DNA of 18,748 nt from an uncultured Bacteroidaceae bacterium (GCA_904502185.1 CAJGDX010000035.1:1-18748); one strand, 5' to 3'. Positions 6,252 through 14,843 are shown, counted from the stretch's first letter. Numbers and translations are program-made. The notes: a model not told the origin generated them from the sequence alone.

Positions 6252-9200
6252 ATGAAAAAACATATTCTTACCGCAATGTTCGCTACGCTCTCGTTAGGCA
6301 TAGGCGCACAAACATTCAACGAGTGGAAAGACCCACGTATAAACGAAGTGAACCGCGCTCCCATGCACAGCAACTACTTTGCTTACGAAACGGCAGAGGC
6401 TGCGGCTGTTGCCCAAAAAGAGCAGTCGGTCAACTATATGACTCTCAACGGCGACTGGAAATTCGTTTGGGTGCAGAATTCCGATGCCCGTCCTACCGAT
6501 TTCTGGAAAAAGGATTATGAGGACAGCAGTTGGGGAACAATGCCCGTTCCAGGCTTGTGGGAACTAAACGGCTACGGCGATCCCATATATGTGAACATAG
6601 GCTACGCATGGCGCAACCAGTTCCGCAACAATCCCCCCGAAATTCCCGTGGAAAATAACAATGTTGGCAGTTACCGCCGCGAGATTGTGGTTCCTGCCGA
6701 CTGGAAAGGCAAGGAGATAATCGCCCACTTCGGCTCTGTCACATCCAACATCTACCTGTGGGTGAACGGCAAATTCGTCGGATACAGCGAGGACAGCAAG
6801 CTCGAAGCGGAATTCGACCTCACACGCTACCTTAAACCGGGCGAGAAGAACCTCATTGCATTTCAGGTGTTCCGCTGGTGCGACGGTACATACCTCGAGG
6901 ACCAGGACTTCTTCCGTTACAGCGGTGTAGGACGCGACTGCTATCTCTATGCCCGTAACAAGAAACGCATCGAGGATATACGCATCACCCCCGACCTCAC
7001 CGACAACTACACAAACGGTACACTTGCCATCGACCTCAAACTCAAAGGCAGCGGCAAGGTAGAGCTTAAACTCACCGACGCCGAGGGCAAGTGCATTGCC
7101 GAAACAACTACCGACGGAAAAAAACAGGTTGTAATGCAGGTTGCCAACCCCAACAAGTGGACAGCAGAAACCCCCTACCTCTACACACTGACAGCCACCA
7201 TGCAGGGCAGCGGCGAATATATTCCCGTTAATGTGGGCTTCCGCAAGATAGAGCTTAAAAACTCACAGTTGCTTGTCAACGGTCAACCCATCCTCATAAA
7301 GGGTGCCAACCGTCACGAACTCGATCCCGATGGCGGCTACGTCATCTCACGCGAACGCATGTTGCAGGATATACAGATAATGAAACAGTTCAACATCAAC
7401 GCTGTGCGCACCTGCCACTATCCCGATGACAACTACTGGTACGACCTGTGCGACAAATATGGTATTTATATGGTAGCCGAGGCAAACCTGGAATCTCATG
7501 GAATGGGCTACGGCGACCACACTCTCGCCAAACGTGACGACTATACAAAAGCACACATGGAGCGCAACCAGCGCAACGTACAGCGCAACTTCAACCACCC
7601 CAGCATCATTTTCTGGTCGCTTGGCAACGAAGCGGGTTATGGTCCCAACTTCGAGGCTGCCTACGATTGGGTGAAGGCCGAAGACCCCTCACGTCCTGTC
7701 CAGTACGAACGTGCAGGCTACGAGGGCAAGACCGACATCTACTGCCCCATGTACGCCGACTACAACTGGAGCGAGCGTTACTGCAGCGACGACAAATACA
7801 CAAAACCCCTTATCCAGTGCGAATATGCCCATGCCATGGGTAACTCGCAGGGAGGCTTCAAAGAGTATTGGGAACTTATACGCAAATTCCCCAAATATCA
7901 GGGAGGCTTCATCTGGGACTTCGTCGACCAGTCGATACGTTGGAAAGGCAAGGATGGCAAGATGATATATGCCTATGGCGGCGACTTCAACCGCTTCGAT
8001 GCCAGCGACATAAATTTCTGCGACAACGGACTCATCAGCCCCGACCGCGTTCCCAATCCTCACATGTACGAAGTGGGATACTACTATCAGAATATATGGG
8101 CTACACTCACCGATGCAGCTAAAGGCGAGATTGAGGTATATAACGAGAACTTCTTCCGCGACCTCTCGGCATACTACATGGAGTGGACTATGCTGAAGAA
8201 CGGTACTCCCGTGCGCAGCGGTCGCATCGAGAATATCAATGCTGCACCGCAGCAGCGTACAAAGATTAACATTGCTGCCGGCACCACCCCCGACGCCGAA
8301 TGGTTGCTTAACGTAACCTTCCGCCTTAAAAACCGCGAGGATCTGCTTCCTGCCGGTTATGCAGTAGCCAAGAACCAGTTGCGCCTGACAGATGCTCCCG
8401 CAGCAGACATGGAACTGAAAAACATTACAGTCAGCAACATTGCTCCCACCATACCTGTGATAAAAGACAACGACTATCGTTACCTTATAGTTGCAGGCGA
8501 GAATTTCAGAATTGAATTTGACAAGCACAGCGGCTACATGACAAAATACAATGTCGAAGGTGTGGAGATGATAAAAGAGGGCGAAAAACTGAAGCCTAAC
8601 TTCTGGCGCGCCCCCACCGACAACGACTTTGGTGCCAATCTGCAATATCGCTACCGCGTATGGCAGAACCCCTCGATTCGCCTTAAAGAGCTTAAACGCA
8701 ACATCGAACAGGGGCAGGCAGTGGTTGAGGCACGCTACGAAATGCCCGACGTCAAGGCCACACTCGTTATAAAGTATGTTGTAAACAACGCAGGTGCTGT
8801 GAAAATAACACAAACGATGACTGCCGACAAAGAGGCAAAGGTCAGCGACATGTTCCGTTTCGGTGTGCAGTTGCCCATGCCCTACGATTTTGAAACAGTA
8901 GAATATTATGGCCGTGGTCCCGGCGAGAACTATGCCGACCGCAAGGGTTGCGCCGACTTTGCAATCTACCGTCAGAGTGTCGACGAACAGTTCTATCCCT
9001 ACATCCGTCCCCAGGAGAATGGCACACGCAGCGACCTCCGCTGGTGGCGTGTACTCAACGCAGCCGGTCGTGGTGTAGAGATTACAGCCGAAGCGCCCTT
9101 CTCGGCATCGGCTCTTCACTACACGATAGAGTCGCTTGACGAGGGTATGCGCAAAAAGCAGGGACACTCGCAGGAGGTAGCAAAGGCCGACCTTACCAAC

Positions 9201-9344
9201 CTCTGCATCGACAAGGCACAGATGGGACTGGGCTGCATCAACAGCTGGGGAGCATTGCCTCTGTCCGAATATCGCTTGCCATACAAGGATTACAGCTTCA
9301 CATTCATCATCCGTCCTGTGAAATATGCCATCCGCATCGAGTAA
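6252..9344 (+). CDS. lacZ: GH2 beta-galactosidase, exported (LacZ type)
   Basis: A 1030-residue protein, close to the E. coli LacZ length (1023), with the full GH2 layout: sugar-binding jelly roll (LNGDWKF ... PVPGLWELNGYGDPIY), Ig-like domains, TIM barrel, and C-terminal beta-sandwich domains (NFWRAPTDNDFG). The acid/base is Glu460 in SLGNEAGYG and the nucleophile is Glu524 in IQCEYAHAMGNS; GANRHELDPDGG and NAVRTCHYPDD are also present. I chose the ATG at 6252 because it begins a signal peptide (MKKHILTAMFATLSLGIGAQ). An in-frame TTG 24 bp upstream would spoil it. The enzyme is therefore probably periplasmic and hydrolyses terminal beta-galactosides from host or diet glycans. nhaA follows after 42 bp, suggesting an operon. 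Confidence 0.95.
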   Translation: MKKHILTAMFATLSLGIGAQTFNEWKDPRINEVNRAPMHSNYFAYETAEAAAVAQKEQSVNYMTLNGDWKFVWVQNSDARPTDFWKKDYEDSSWGTMPVPGLWELNGYGDPIYVNIGYAWRNQFRNNPPEIPVENNNVGSYRREIVVPADWKGKEIIAHFGSVTSNIYLWVNGKFVGYSEDSKLEAEFDLTRYLKPGEKNLIAFQVFRWCDGTYLEDQDFFRYSGVGRDCYLYARNKKRIEDIRITPDLTDNYTNGTLAIDLKLKGSGKVELKLTDAEGKCIAETTTDGKKQVVMQVANPNKWTAETPYLYTLTATMQGSGEYIPVNVGFRKIELKNSQLLVNGQPILIKGANRHELDPDGGYVISRERMLQDIQIMKQFNINAVRTCHYPDDNYWYDLCDKYGIYMVAEANLESHGMGYGDHTLAKRDDYTKAHMERNQRNVQRNFNHPSIIFWSLGNEAGYGPNFEAAYDWVKAEDPSRPVQYERAGYEGKTDIYCPMYADYNWSERYCSDDKYTKPLIQCEYAHAMGNSQGGFKEYWELIRKFPKYQGGFIWDFVDQSIRWKGKDGKMIYAYGGDFNRFDASDINFCDNGLISPDRVPNPHMYEVGYYYQNIWATLTDAAKGEIEVYNENFFRDLSAYYMEWTMLKNGTPVRSGRIENINAAPQQRTKINIAAGTTPDAEWLLNVTFRLKNREDLLPAGYAVAKNQLRLTDAPAADMELKNITVSNIAPTIPVIKDNDYRYLIVAGENFRIEFDKHSGYMTKYNVEGVEMIKEGEKLKPNFWRAPTDNDFGANLQYRYRVWQNPSIRLKELKRNIEQGQAVVEARYEMPDVKATLVIKYVVNNAGAVKITQTMTADKEAKVSDMFRFGVQLPMPYDFETVEYYGRGPGENYADRKGCADFAIYRQSVDEQFYPYIRPQENGTRSDLRWWRVLNAAGRGVEITAEAPFSASALHYTIESLDEGMRKKQGHSQEVAKADLTNLCIDKAQMGLGCINSWGALPLSEYRLPYKDYSFTFIIRPVKYAIRIE

Positions 9345-9386
9345 TTTAAATACGAATTAACACAAACACGAAAACAATACTGAACT

Positions 9387-10763
9387 ATGACAAATTACAG
9401 TTTTATGAGTATGTTCAAGAAATATGTTTCTGCCAGCACGTTGTTGGTCATAGGCGCGGTGTTGGCGTTGATATTCGCTAACACCTCGTTGAAGGATGGA
9501 TATTTCGCTTTTTGGCAAAACCATGTCTCTATTTCAGTTGGCGACTTCAACTTCTTCAGCCACAATGGACACAGCATGACAGTGATGGAGGTCATCAATG
9601 ACTTTCTGATGGCACTCTTCTTCCTGTCCGTAGGTCTTGAAATCAAACGTGAATTTCTGGTGGGCGACCTCTCTTCTCCCAAAAAGGCTATGCTCCCCAT
9701 CATTGGCGCCTTTGGCGGAATGATATTCCCTGTGCTGGTCTTCTGGTTGCTCTGCCCCGACAATGCAGACATGCAGCGTGGTCTTGCCATTCCTATGGCT
9801 ACCGATATTGCCTTCTCGCTGGGTGTGCTTGCAGTGTTCAGCACACGTGTACCGACAGGTCTTAAAGTCTTTCTGGCGGCACTTGCAGTAGCCGACGACC
9901 TTGGAGGCATCATAGTAATCGCCCTCTTCTACTCATCGGAACTCTTCACCGACTATCTGTTCATGTCACTTATATGTGTGGTAATAATGGTTATCGGAAA
10001 CAAGTGCAAGGTACACAACAAATTCTTCTACCTTATTATTGGTCTTGTACTGTGGTACACAATGCTCAATTCGGGCATACACGCCACCATCGCAGGTGTA
10101 ATAACCGCCTTCTGCGTTCCCTCTACACTGCAACATGGAACGGGCTACTACCTTAAACGCATCAAGGAGAACATCAATAGTTTCCCTGTGATAAATGCAG
10201 GAAAAAAGAGTACCATCATACTCAGCCACGAAGAGATTAACAAACTGAAAAGCGTTGAGTCGGCAGCCGATAAGCTCATCAGTCCCTTGCAGGATCTTGA
10301 GGACAATCTGCACTCACTCATCGGTTATGTGGTTATTCCTCTCTTTGCCTTTGCCAATGTAGGTATCGACTTCTCCGAAATGAACATCAGCTGTCTTTTC
10401 GCAGGTGTGGGACTTTCGGTTATGGCAGGTCTTGTAATCGGTAAGTTCGTGGGAGTGTTGCTCTTCTCATGGACAGCCGTGAAACTGGGTGTTGTCACAC
10501 TGCCTCAGGGCTCAGACTGGAAATCATTCTCAGGTGTCTGCGCGTTGTGCGGTATCGGACTTACAGTCTCAATCTTCATTGCCGACCTCTCCTATTCGTC
10601 GCTCTCGGGCAACGGTGCGCAGCTGCTCAACGAGGCAAAGGTGGGTATTCTCTGCGGTTCGCTGATTTCAGCTCTGTTCGGTTGTATATTGCTGCAGATG
10701 TTCTTGCCCAAGGCGCAAAATGTGACTGCTGTAAATAATAAAACTTCGAAAAACAATAAGTAA
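9387..10763 (+). CDS. nhaA: NhaA-type Na+/H+ antiporter
   Basis: 458 residues with about 12 hydrophobic segments. Hallmarks are FFLSVGLEIKREF near the N-terminus, Asp140 in MATDIAFSLGV, and the paired Asp170-Asp171 in ALAVADDLGGI, equivalent to E. coli Asp133 and Asp163-Asp164. Lys353 in IGKFVGV probably corresponds to the conserved Lys300. NhaA exchanges external protons for internal Na+ across the inner membrane. The protein is longer than the E. coli one (388 aa), mostly through a hydrophilic insert around residues 255-310. Start alternatives at internal Met codons (MSMFKKY) cannot be excluded. It lies 42 bp after lacZ and 6 bp before the nitroreductase gene, consistent with co-transcription. 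Confidence 0.95.
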   Translation: MTNYSFMSMFKKYVSASTLLVIGAVLALIFANTSLKDGYFAFWQNHVSISVGDFNFFSHNGHSMTVMEVINDFLMALFFLSVGLEIKREFLVGDLSSPKKAMLPIIGAFGGMIFPVLVFWLLCPDNADMQRGLAIPMATDIAFSLGVLAVFSTRVPTGLKVFLAALAVADDLGGIIVIALFYSSELFTDYLFMSLICVVIMVIGNKCKVHNKFFYLIIGLVLWYTMLNSGIHATIAGVITAFCVPSTLQHGTGYYLKRIKENINSFPVINAGKKSTIILSHEEINKLKSVESAADKLISPLQDLEDNLHSLIGYVVIPLFAFANVGIDFSEMNISCLFAGVGLSVMAGLVIGKFVGVLLFSWTAVKLGVVTLPQGSDWKSFSGVCALCGIGLTVSIFIADLSYSSLSGNGAQLLNEAKVGILCGSLISALFGCILLQMFLPKAQNVTAVNNKTSKNNK

Positions 10764-10769
10764 TATACT

Positions 10770-11402
10770 ATGAAAGCAATTAAGAAAATACTACTGGGTG
10801 CTTCGCTTGCGGCAGTAGTTTCATGTGGCGATTCTGCGCAGTGCGGTACAGCCGCCGACAATGGTGGCAATGCGGTGATAGAGACAATCATGGCACGTCG
10901 CAGCATACGCAAATACAAACCCGGCACAGTCGACCGCGAAACAATGACCCGGATACTCGAATGTGGCATTAATGCTCCCAACGGACAGAACAAGCAGTCG
11001 TGGGAGGTGCGTGTGGTTGATAATCCCGAAACAATGGAGGAGATTAAGCAGATGATGGCTGCTGCCTATCCTGCCGACGATGCCAAAAGAGTGACAGGCT
11101 GCTTCCGTGGTGCCCCCGTGATGGTCTTTATCGCTCGTGACCTCTCCTACGATTTTTCGGCATACGATTGTGGACTTATGGCCGAAAATATGATGCTTTC
11201 CGCCACTTCACTGGGTGTAGGTTCCATCTGTCTGGGCAGCCCCGTGCGTTTCATCAACGACAGCGAAGCGCGCACTCCTGTGTACGGTAAATTGGGATTT
11301 TCGCCCGGATATGAGCTTGCGCTTTGTGTAGGCTTCGGATATGCCGACGAAGCACCCGATGCCAAGCCTCGCGACCGTTCAAAGTATAAATTCGTAGACT
11401 AA
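10770..11402 (+). CDS. Nitroreductase-family FMN protein with lipoprotein signal
   Basis: 210 residues. The C-terminal ~175 match the nitroreductase family: FMN-binding RRSIRKYKPGTV (43-54), NAPNGQNKQSWEV, the segment DCGLMAENMMLSATSLGVGS, and a late GYELALCVGFGY. The N-terminus is unusual: MKAIKKILLGASLAAVVSC looks like a lipoprotein signal peptide with lipobox VVSC and lipidated Cys19. This would place a flavin enzyme on the outer face of the inner membrane or on the outer membrane. If the signal is not used, it is a cytoplasmic NAD(P)H-dependent oxidoreductase with an odd N-terminal extension. The substrate is unknown. It is the last gene of the lacZ-nhaA run and is followed by a strong terminator. 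Confidence 0.9.
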   Translation: MKAIKKILLGASLAAVVSCGDSAQCGTAADNGGNAVIETIMARRSIRKYKPGTVDRETMTRILECGINAPNGQNKQSWEVRVVDNPETMEEIKQMMAAAYPADDAKRVTGCFRGAPVMVFIARDLSYDFSAYDCGLMAENMMLSATSLGVGSICLGSPVRFINDSEARTPVYGKLGFSPGYELALCVGFGYADEAPDAKPRDRSKYKFVD

Positions 11403-11420
11403 ATCTATGTGTAGAATAAA

Positions 11421-11457
11421 ACCAAAAGTGTCAGAACCCGGTTCTGACACTTTTGGT
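11421..11457. terminator. Bidirectional hairpin terminator
   Basis: A perfect 18-bp inverted repeat, ACCAAAAGTGTCAGAACC (11421-11438) and GGTTCTGACACTTTTGGT (11440-11457), separated by one base. In practice the central bases form the loop. A-rich sequence precedes and T-rich sequence follows, so it can serve both the plus-strand nitroreductase gene and the converging minus-strand M20 gene. Confidence 0.9.
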
Positions 11458-11477
11458 TTATTTATGAAGTTAATCTG

Positions 11478-12554
11478 TTACAGTTTAAGTCCGTTGAGCA
11501 GGTTAAGATAAATCTCCATTCCTTCGCGAATTTCGCTCAGTTTTATAAACTCGTTGGCGGTGTGCGAACGTGACGATTCACCGGGGCCCATCTTCAGGCA
11601 GGGAACGCCGGAAATAAGTGCCTGGTTGGAGAGTGTGGGCGAACCGAAGGGTTTGCGTCCAAGTTCCACTGCACGACGCACCAGCGGATGCTGCTGCTCT
11701 ATCGATGAAGAGTTCAGACGCAACGAGCGGGGCTTGACCTCAGATTTTACATTTTCGGAGATAATCTCCACAAGCTCCTTGTTGCTGTAACATTCGTTGC
11801 TGCGCACGTCTACAACATATTTGCACACGTCGGGAACAACATTGTGCTGTGTGCCTGCATTTATCTGCGTAACGCTCATCTTGACAGCACCAAGCAGGGG
11901 CGATACTTCGGGGAAGACAAATGTGCGGAACCACTCGACGTCGGGCAGTGCCTCGTAAATGGCATTTACGCCCTCGTTGCGTGCGGCATGTCCCGAACGT
12001 CCATGTGCAGTGCAGTCAAGCACCATAAGTCCCTTTTCGGCAATTGCAGGGTGCATGCCTGTGGGCTCGCCAATGATGGCGCAGGAGATTGGCGGCAACA
12101 TTGGCAGCACCGACTCTATGCCATCCTTGCCCGATACCTCCTCTTCGGCAGATGCAAGAAATATAAGGTTGTACGACTGCTCGGCCGCACAAAGTTTGTA
12201 AAATACATGAAGCATAGTCACCAACGAGGCACCATCGTCGTTGCTGCCGAGTCCGTAGAGGCAATCATCCTCCACCACGGGAGTGAAAGGCGATTTTGTC
12301 CATGCGGCAACAGGCTTCACTGTGTCGATGTGCGCATCGAGCAGCAGGGTAGGACGCGAGGCATCGTAACCCGGAGCAATGCACCAAATGTTGTTCAAGT
12401 GGCGATGCACTGTTCCCAGAAATGGGGCGCTACGCTCAATATATGATTGCAGCTTGTCGGCTGCAGCACTCTCGTCGCGGCTGACAGATGGCGTGCTGAT
12501 GAGAATTTTCAGCAGCCCGACAGCCTGTTCAACATCATTTTTTGTAATTTCCAT
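11478..12554 (-). CDS. argE: M20-family metallo-deacylase, ArgE/acetylornithine-deacetylase-like
   Basis: 358 residues from the ATG at 12554. M20 metal ligands are visible: His75 and Asp77 in LLDAHIDTV, Asp106 in LGSNDDGAS, the catalytic/metal Glu pair in ASAEEEVSG (138-139), Glu in IGEPTG, and a C-terminal His in SSRSHTANEF. The central dimerisation part is present (HGRSGHAARNEGVNAI). The overall sequence matches the Bacteroides proteins annotated as acetylornithine deacetylase. In Bacteroides the arginine pathway uses N-succinyl intermediates, so the true substrate may be N-succinyl-citrulline or -ornithine; this is inference. A longer in-frame start at 12608 is rejected because a canonical promoter (12609-12578) overlaps it. 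The gene diverges from prfB. Confidence 0.88.
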   Translation of the reverse strand: MEITKNDVEQAVGLLKILISTPSVSRDESAAADKLQSYIERSAPFLGTVHRHLNNIWCIAPGYDASRPTLLLDAHIDTVKPVAAWTKSPFTPVVEDDCLYGLGSNDDGASLVTMLHVFYKLCAAEQSYNLIFLASAEEEVSGKDGIESVLPMLPPISCAIIGEPTGMHPAIAEKGLMVLDCTAHGRSGHAARNEGVNAIYEALPDVEWFRTFVFPEVSPLLGAVKMSVTQINAGTQHNVVPDVCKYVVDVRSNECYSNKELVEIISENVKSEVKPRSLRLNSSSIEQQHPLVRRAVELGRKPFGSPTLSNQALISGVPCLKMGPGESSRSHTANEFIKLSEIREGMEIYLNLLNGLKL

Positions 12555-12577
12555 CTCTTCTATATCAAATTCAGAAG

Positions 12578-12609
12578 CAAAATTAGTACAGCAAAATCGA
12601 ATTCGCAAA
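12578..12609 (-). promoter_or_regulatory. Promoter of the M20 deacylase gene
   Basis: Read on the minus strand: TTTG (12609-12606), a 20-bp spacer, then TAATTTTG (12585-12578). This fits the Bacteroidota consensus. Transcription near 12571 gives a leader of roughly 17 nt to the ATG at 12554 and rules out the longer start at 12608. Confidence 0.8.
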
Positions 12610-12659
12610 TTTAGAATCGAAATTCAGCAATTCGGCACAATTGAAACGAATCGCAAAAA

Positions 12660-12691
12660 TTTGCACCCGACCCTAATATGTTGTACCTTTG
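12660..12691 (+). promoter_or_regulatory. Promoter of prfB and the CYTH gene
   Basis: TTTG at 12660-12663, a 20-bp spacer, TACCTTTG at 12684-12691. It is a perfect match to the Bacteroidota consensus. A transcription start near 12698 leaves a leader of about 19 nt before the prfB ATG. Confidence 0.85.
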
Positions 12692-12716
12692 CAAAGAAAC
12701 AGAATAAGAGACGAAA

Positions 12717-13832
12717 ATGATAACAGCCGACCAACTGAAAGATATAAAAGAGAGGACTGCTGCCCTTAAGCAGTACCTCGGAATAGATGAAAAAATAATC
12801 CAGGTAGAGGAGGAGCAGCTGCGTACACAGGCTCCGGGCTTCTGGGACGACGCCAAGGCAGCCGAGGCCCAGATGAAAAAGGTAAAATCGCTCCAGGGAT
12901 GGGTCGATGGCTACAAGGCGGTTTACAATCTCACCGAAGAGGTTGAGATTGCCATGGAGATGTTCCGCGAAGAGGCAGTCACCGAAGAAGAGGTAGACGA
13001 TGCCTATGCACGTGCCCTTGCTGCCATCGAGGAACTGGAATTGAAAAACATGCTTCGTCAGGAGGCCGACTCCATGAGCTGCGTGCTGAAGATAAACTCA
13101 GGTGCAGGTGGAACAGAAAGCCAGGACTGGTCGGAAATGCTCATGCGCATGTATATGCGCTGGGCCGAAGCCAACAAATACAAGCTCTCTACCATAAACC
13201 TTCAGGAGGGTGACGAGGCTGGTATAAAGACTGCCACCATTCAGATTGACGGACCCTTTGCCTACGGCTATCTTAAAGGCGAGAATGGCGTTCACCGTTT
13301 GGTTCGCGTATCGCCCTACAATGCTCAGGGCAAGCGTATGACCTCGTTTGCATCAGTGTTTGTTACCCCGTTGGTGGACGATACTATCGAGATTGTCATC
13401 AATCCAGCACTGCTCTCGTGGGACCTTTTCCGCAGTGGTGGAGCCGGTGGACAGAATGTCAACAAGGTGGAATCGGGTGTGCGTCTGCGCTATCAGTATA
13501 AAGACCCCGACACAGGCGAAGAGGAAGAGATTCTCATCGAGAACACCGAGACCCGCGACCAGCCCAAGAACAAGGAGAAGGCTCTTGCACTGCTCAAGTC
13601 ACAGCTCTACGACAAAGAACTGAAGAAGCGTCAGCGCGAAAAGGACAAGATAGAGGCTGGCAAAAAGAAAATCGAGTGGGGCTCACAGATAAGAAGCTAT
13701 GTGTTCGACGACCGTCGCGTGAAGGACCACCGCACAGGACATCAGACCTCTGACGTTGGTGGAGTGATGGATGGAAAAATCGACGGATTCATTAAAGCCT
13801 ATCTGATGGAATTTGCCGAGGAGGCACAATAA
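12717..13832 (+). CDS. prfB: Peptide chain release factor 2
   Basis: 371 residues. The GGQ peptidyl-hydrolysis motif is at 244-246 (SGGAGGQNVNKVESGVRL). The RF2 codon-recognition tripeptide is Ser199-Pro200-Tyr201 (SPYNAQGKRMTSF), i.e. SPY rather than the E. coli SPF. The C-terminal WGSQIRSYVFDDRRVKDHRTG is typical of RF2. The protein releases chains at UGA and UAA stop codons. The frame is uninterrupted from ATG 12717: at the site where many bacteria carry the CTT-TGA programmed +1 frameshift, this gene reads TAC-CTC-GGA-ATA, so autoregulation by frameshifting is absent. The promoter 26 bp upstream supports this start. The CYTH gene follows after 12 bp. Confidence 0.97.
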   Translation: MITADQLKDIKERTAALKQYLGIDEKIIQVEEEQLRTQAPGFWDDAKAAEAQMKKVKSLQGWVDGYKAVYNLTEEVEIAMEMFREEAVTEEEVDDAYARALAAIEELELKNMLRQEADSMSCVLKINSGAGGTESQDWSEMLMRMYMRWAEANKYKLSTINLQEGDEAGIKTATIQIDGPFAYGYLKGENGVHRLVRVSPYNAQGKRMTSFASVFVTPLVDDTIEIVINPALLSWDLFRSGGAGGQNVNKVESGVRLRYQYKDPDTGEEEEILIENTETRDQPKNKEKALALLKSQLYDKELKKRQREKDKIEAGKKKIEWGSQIRSYVFDDRRVKDHRTGHQTSDVGGVMDGKIDGFIKAYLMEFAEEAQ

Positions 13833-13844
13833 ACTGCAAGCATC

Positions 13845-14330
13845 ATGGCACTCGAAATTGAACGCAAATTCCTTGTGACCAACGAGAGCTATCGTACGAT
13901 GGCTTTCCGTTCGGACAAGATAGCCCAGGGCTATCTGTGCCGCCAGAATGGTAACTCGGTCAGGGTAAGAATAAGAGACGGCAAGGGTATACTCACCATC
14001 AAAGGCCCTTCGCTCGACGGCGGACTCAGCCGTTACGAGTGGGAAAAGGAGATTCCTTTGCAGGAGGCCGAAGAGTTGATGCTGTTGTGTACAGATGCAC
14101 TGATAGACAAACGCCGTTACCTTGTAAAATGTGGCAACCACGTCTACGAGGTCGACGAGTTTTACGGCGATAATCAGGGTCTTGTGGTTGCCGAGATTGA
14201 GCTTCAGGACGAGAATGAGCAGTTTGAAAAACCCTCATTTCTGGGAGAAGAGGTGACGGGCGACAAAAAGTATTACAATTCGCACCTTACCCGTTTCCCC
14301 TACAAGTATTGGGATAAATGCAAGGAGTAA
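13845..14330 (+). CDS. CYTH-domain protein (inorganic triphosphatase-like)
   Basis: 161 residues, the size of a stand-alone bacterial CYTH domain. It starts with the signature ExExK (Glu4, Glu6, Lys8 in LEIERKFLV) and continues with alternating charged strands: SVRVRIRDGKGILTIKGP, RYEWEKEIP, KRRYLV, YEVDEFYG, VAEIELQDE. These form the triphosphate tunnel in this family. Known bacterial members hydrolyse inorganic tripolyphosphate with a divalent metal; the physiological role here is unproven. It is 12 bp after prfB under the same promoter and is followed by a terminator hairpin at 14347-14383. Confidence 0.92.
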   Translation: MALEIERKFLVTNESYRTMAFRSDKIAQGYLCRQNGNSVRVRIRDGKGILTIKGPSLDGGLSRYEWEKEIPLQEAEELMLLCTDALIDKRRYLVKCGNHVYEVDEFYGDNQGLVVAEIELQDENEQFEKPSFLGEEVTGDKKYYNSHLTRFPYKYWDKCKE

Positions 14331-14346
14331 TTTCAACTATTGCGAT

Positions 14347-14383
14347 AAACAGAAACAGCGGCTATTTGCCGCTGTTTCTGTTT
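14347..14383. terminator. Bidirectional hairpin terminator overlapping a stop codon
   Basis: A 16-bp stem, AAACAGAAACAGCGGC (14347-14362) with GCCGCTGTTTCTGTTT (14368-14383), and a TATTT loop, followed by TTCTTT on the plus strand. It ends the prfB-CYTH transcript. On the minus strand the last codons and TAG of the VanZ-like gene lie inside the hairpin, and it likely terminates that gene too. Confidence 0.85.
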
Positions 14384-14790
14384 TCTTTGAACTTTCTCAC
14401 CCATGGGAGAAGAATGAATTTTGCGAAGAAAAGTGCAAAAACTACTCCTATCGAGTTGAATATGAAATCATACCAATCCATGCCTCGGTAAGCGGTCATT
14501 GTTCCCTGTGCTACCTCAATGACTCCGCCGAAAATGATTGGTGCCACCACAGCCAACAGAAATACTCTTATTCGGCTCACCGACTCGTGCGACCAGAAAT
14601 ACTCCAGCCACACGACCGAGCAAAAGCCTGCGTACATGCAGAAATGTGCAAGCTTGTCGATGTTGGAAATGTCGATGATATTCTCCTGTGGCGGCTTGAA
14701 GAACGATAGGAACAATATGGCTGCCACCACCAGTAGCGACAGAGGGTAACGCCTGATGAATCTTATGATAGAAAATGGTTTATTCTTCAT
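14362..14790 (-). CDS. VanZ-like integral membrane protein
   Basis: 142 residues from the ATG at 14790. There are about four transmembrane segments: SLLVVAAILFLSFF, the AHFCMYAGFCSVVW region, VFLLAVVAPIIFGGVIEVAQ, and FIFNSIGVVFALFFAKFI. The family pattern IDKLAHF ... GGVIEVAQ ... RGMDWYDFIFNSIGV identifies it as VanZ-like. VanZ itself gives low-level teicoplanin resistance, but most homologues have no known function. A longer in-frame start at 14856 is less likely because it lies upstream of the predicted transcription start (~14837) and adds a non-membrane, Cys/His-rich stretch. It converges on the CYTH gene and diverges from the next region. Confidence 0.88.
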   Translation of the reverse strand: MKNKPFSIIRFIRRYPLSLLVVAAILFLSFFKPPQENIIDISNIDKLAHFCMYAGFCSVVWLEYFWSHESVSRIRVFLLAVVAPIIFGGVIEVAQGTMTAYRGMDWYDFIFNSIGVVFALFFAKFILLPWVRKFKENRNSGK

Positions 14791-14819
14791 TGTATTGAAG
14801 TGATATTTATGTATTTTTG
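14790..14819 (+). promoter_or_regulatory. Possible plus-strand promoter for the 14892 microprotein
   Basis: TTG at 14790-14792, a 19-bp spacer, TATTTTTG at 14812-14819. The -7 box fits TAnnTTTG; the -33 is only the TTG variant. Transcription near 14826 would give a leader of ~66 nt containing a small AGCCG-CTTAA-CGGCT hairpin (14859-14873). It overlaps the leader and start of the opposite VanZ-like gene. Confidence 0.4.
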
Positions 14820-14843
14820 TGCAGAAATAGGTCGCATGAGCGA

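Noticed and set aside
7689..9167. A 492-codon open frame on the minus strand opposite lacZ
   Set aside because: It lies entirely within the well-supported lacZ gene. Its protein is low-complexity-like (Val/Cys/His-rich) with no recognisable domain, and long antisense frames are expected from the codon bias of the sense gene.
11844..12446. A 200-codon plus-strand open frame
   Set aside because: Antisense to the M20 deacylase, whose metal ligands and promoter are clear. The frame has no domain and no plausible promoter.
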